DNA from: an uncultured Bacillus sp.
GTDB taxonomy: Bacteria > Bacillota > Bacilli > Bacillales > DSM-1321
Assembly (NCBI GenBank): GCA_934215995.1
Contig: CAKQBC010000158.1
Coordinates: 1 to 5,973 of the forward strand
Direction: 5' to 3'
DNA length: 5,973 nucleotides
Under the pieces are notes generated by a model. That model searched no databases. It had not been told where the DNA came from and worked only from the letters and a program-made list of their open reading frames with translations. The position numbers were made by a program, and so were the translations under genes. This document shows, piece after piece, positions 4,196 to 5,973 of the stretch (the stretch's first letter is position 1; the number at the start of each line of letters is the position of its first letter).

Positions 4196-5971
4196 ATGAA
4201 TGATCTGATACGGGCAAAATTAGCGATTCTTCCTGATCAGCCGGGCTGTTACCTTATGAAGGACCGGCAAGGAACAGTCATTTACGTGGGGAAAGCAAAA
4301 GTACTGAAAAACCGGGTCCGCTCCTATTTCACTGGCTCGCATGACGGGAAAACACTCCGGCTGGTCAATGAAATAGAGGACTTTGAATATATTATCACAT
4401 CCTCTGATATGGAAGCTTTGCTATTGGAGCTGAATTTGATCAAGAAGTATGATCCGAAATATAATATCATGCTGAAAGATGATAAAAGCTATCCTTTCAT
4501 TCATTTGACGAATGAACGCCACCCCCGACTCATTATTACGAGGAAAGTAAAGCGGGGAAAAGGCAAATATTTTGGTCCATATCCGAATGTGTATTCTGCA
4601 AATGAAACGAAGAAATTGCTCGACCGCATATACCCCTTGAGGAAATGTACGGCACTTCCCGAAAAAGTATGCCTTTACTATCATATCGGGCAGTGCCTGG
4701 CACCGTGTGAATTTGAAGTGAGTGAGGAAAAGTACCGGGAAATCACTTCTGAAATCACTAAATTCCTAAATGGGGGCTTTGATGACATAAAAGAAGAACT
4801 TACAAAAAAGATGTTGGAAGCTTCGGAGGAATTGGATTTCGAAAGGGCAAAGGAATACAGGGATAAGATTGCTCATATAGAGGCCACCATGGAAAAACAA
4901 AAGATGGTCATGACGGACTTTACAGACCGTGACATTTTCGGATATGCAGTTGATAAAGGGTGGATGTGTGTCCAGGTTTTCTTCATCAGGCAAGGGAAGC
5001 TTATTGAACGGGATGTTTCCATGTTCCCTGTTTACGATGAACCGGAAAGTGAATTCCTGACTTTTTTAGGCCAATTCTATACGAAATCCCATCATATAAA
5101 GCCGAAAGAGGTCTTGCTTCCCAATTCAATAGACTGCGATATGGCACAGGAGCTACTTCAGGTCAAAACGATCCAGCCGCAGAGAGGGCAGAAAAAAGAT
5201 CTACTGAAGCTGGCGAATAAAAATGCCAGAAATGCGCTCCGTGAAAAATTCGCATTGATTGAACGGGATGAAGAAAGGTCCATCAAAGCTGTTGAGAACC
5301 TGGGGGAAATCCTGGGCATTTACACACCGCACCGCATTGAAGCATTCGATAATTCAAATATCCAGGGCACCAATCCGGTGTCGGCAATGGTCGTTTTCAT
5401 TGATGGCAAAGCGGACAAAAAGCAATACCGCAAATATAAAATCAAGTCCGTCCAAGGGCCGGATGACTACGAATCCATGAGGGAAGTCGTGCGCAGAAGA
5501 TATTCGAGGGCGCTCCGTGAAGAATTGCCGCTTCCTGACCTGATCATTATCGATGGTGGAAAAGGGCATATCGAAGCGGTGAGGGACGTCCTTGAAAATG
5601 AGCTTGGCCTTGATATCCCGACTGCGGGATTGGTGAAAGATGAGAAGCACAGGACTTCCAATCTTCTGATGGGGAATCCGCTGGAGATTATCCCGATGGA
5701 TCAGAGAAGCCAGGAATTTTATTTGCTTCAGCGCATACAGGATGAAGTTCACCGGTTTGCGATCACCTTCCATCGCCAGTTGCGGGGCAAGAATGCATTC
5801 CAGTCGCTGCTTGATGATATTCCAGGCATCGGGACTAAGCGGAGGAATATGCTGCTGAAGCATTTCGGATCGCTGAAAGCAATGAAAGAGGCAACCGCTG
5901 AAGACTTTATAAAGGCAGGGATGCCGTCAGCCGTTGCACAGGAATTGACGGAACGGTTAAAGGATGGATAA
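4196..5971 (+). CDS. uvrC: Excinuclease ABC subunit C
   Basis: UvrC makes both incisions around a bulky DNA lesion in nucleotide excision repair, after UvrA-UvrB damage recognition. It has 591 residues, the family norm. An N-terminal GIY-YIG nuclease for the 3' cut spans about 13-95 (PGCY 16-19, [17 protein letters not shown] 29-45, metal-ligand Glu78, Asn90). Four cysteines follow at 151, 159, 167 and 171, the cluster reported to bind [4Fe-4S] in E. coli UvrC. A UVR motif for UvrB contact is at about 195-235. The RNase H-like nuclease for the 5' cut has the apparent triad Asp385 ([17 protein letters not shown]), Asp453 (IIDGGKGH) and His519 ([13 protein letters not shown]). A C-terminal helix-hairpin-helix pair spans about 539-588 (DDIPGIG). 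The start is set by AAAGGGGTGA before 4196; [17 protein letters not shown] fits Bacillus UvrC. Expression probably responds to SOS through the adjacent LexA box. Confidence 0.97.
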   Translation: MNDLIRAKLAILPDQPGCYLMKDRQGTVIYVGKAKVLKNRVRSYFTGSHDGKTLRLVNEIEDFEYIITSSDMEALLLELNLIKKYDPKYNIMLKDDKSYPFIHLTNERHPRLIITRKVKRGKGKYFGPYPNVYSANETKKLLDRIYPLRKCTALPEKVCLYYHIGQCLAPCEFEVSEEKYREITSEITKFLNGGFDDIKEELTKKMLEASEELDFERAKEYRDKIAHIEATMEKQKMVMTDFTDRDIFGYAVDKGWMCVQVFFIRQGKLIERDVSMFPVYDEPESEFLTFLGQFYTKSHHIKPKEVLLPNSIDCDMAQELLQVKTIQPQRGQKKDLLKLANKNARNALREKFALIERDEERSIKAVENLGEILGIYTPHRIEAFDNSNIQGTNPVSAMVVFIDGKADKKQYRKYKIKSVQGPDDYESMREVVRRRYSRALREELPLPDLIIIDGGKGHIEAVRDVLENELGLDIPTAGLVKDEKHRTSNLLMGNPLEIIPMDQRSQEFYLLQRIQDEVHRFAITFHRQLRGKNAFQSLLDDIPGIGTKRRNMLLKHFGSLKAMKEATAEDFIKAGMPSAVAQELTERLKDG

Positions 5972-5973
5972 AC

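Overview
The window looks like ordinary chromosome from a low-to-moderate GC Firmicute of the Bacillaceae (Bacillus or a close relative). The protein sequences closely resemble, from memory, Bacillus subtilis FadB, EtfB, EtfA, TrxA, YkuS and UvrC. The order fadB-etfB-etfA-trxA-uvrC is also the familiar Bacillus order, and strong AGGAGG-type ribosome binding sites precede etfB, etfA, trxA and ykuS.

Layout. Positions 2-748 hold the 3' part of an enoyl-CoA hydratase gene (fadB), cut by the left edge of the window. It is followed in the same direction by etfB (805-1578) and etfA (1612-2589), and the unit closes with a perfect 10-bp-stem terminator. Together these genes encode the hydration step of fatty-acid beta-oxidation and the electron transfer flavoprotein that takes electrons from acyl-CoA dehydrogenase. 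A GC-rich block (about 2691-2759), resembling a dispersed Bacillaceae intergenic repeat, separates this unit from trxA. The trxA promoter region (2756-2803) carries nested inverted repeats. After trxA (2843-3157) there is a convergent minus-strand gene, ykuS (UPF0180, TTG start, 3342-3584). The 184-bp gap between them holds two terminator-like hairpins.

On the plus strand again, a small HesB/IscA-like gene (3782-4096) lies upstream of uvrC (4196-5971), which is complete in the window. The uvrC promoter contains a perfect GAAC-N4-GTTC LexA box abutting a consensus TATAAT -10 element, so uvrC is probably part of the SOS regulon here. The -10 element and the Shine-Dalgarno position show that UvrC starts at 4196, not at the in-frame ATG at 4175.

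The right half has a redox and DNA-repair flavour: thioredoxin, a small Cys-rich protein, an Fe-S-biogenesis-family protein, and UvrC with its four-cysteine cluster. That grouping is inference from context. I see no mobile element, CRISPR array, tRNA, rRNA, prophage or evident new multi-gene system. The most interesting signals are regulatory: the LexA box, the trxA dyad and the GC-rich repeat.
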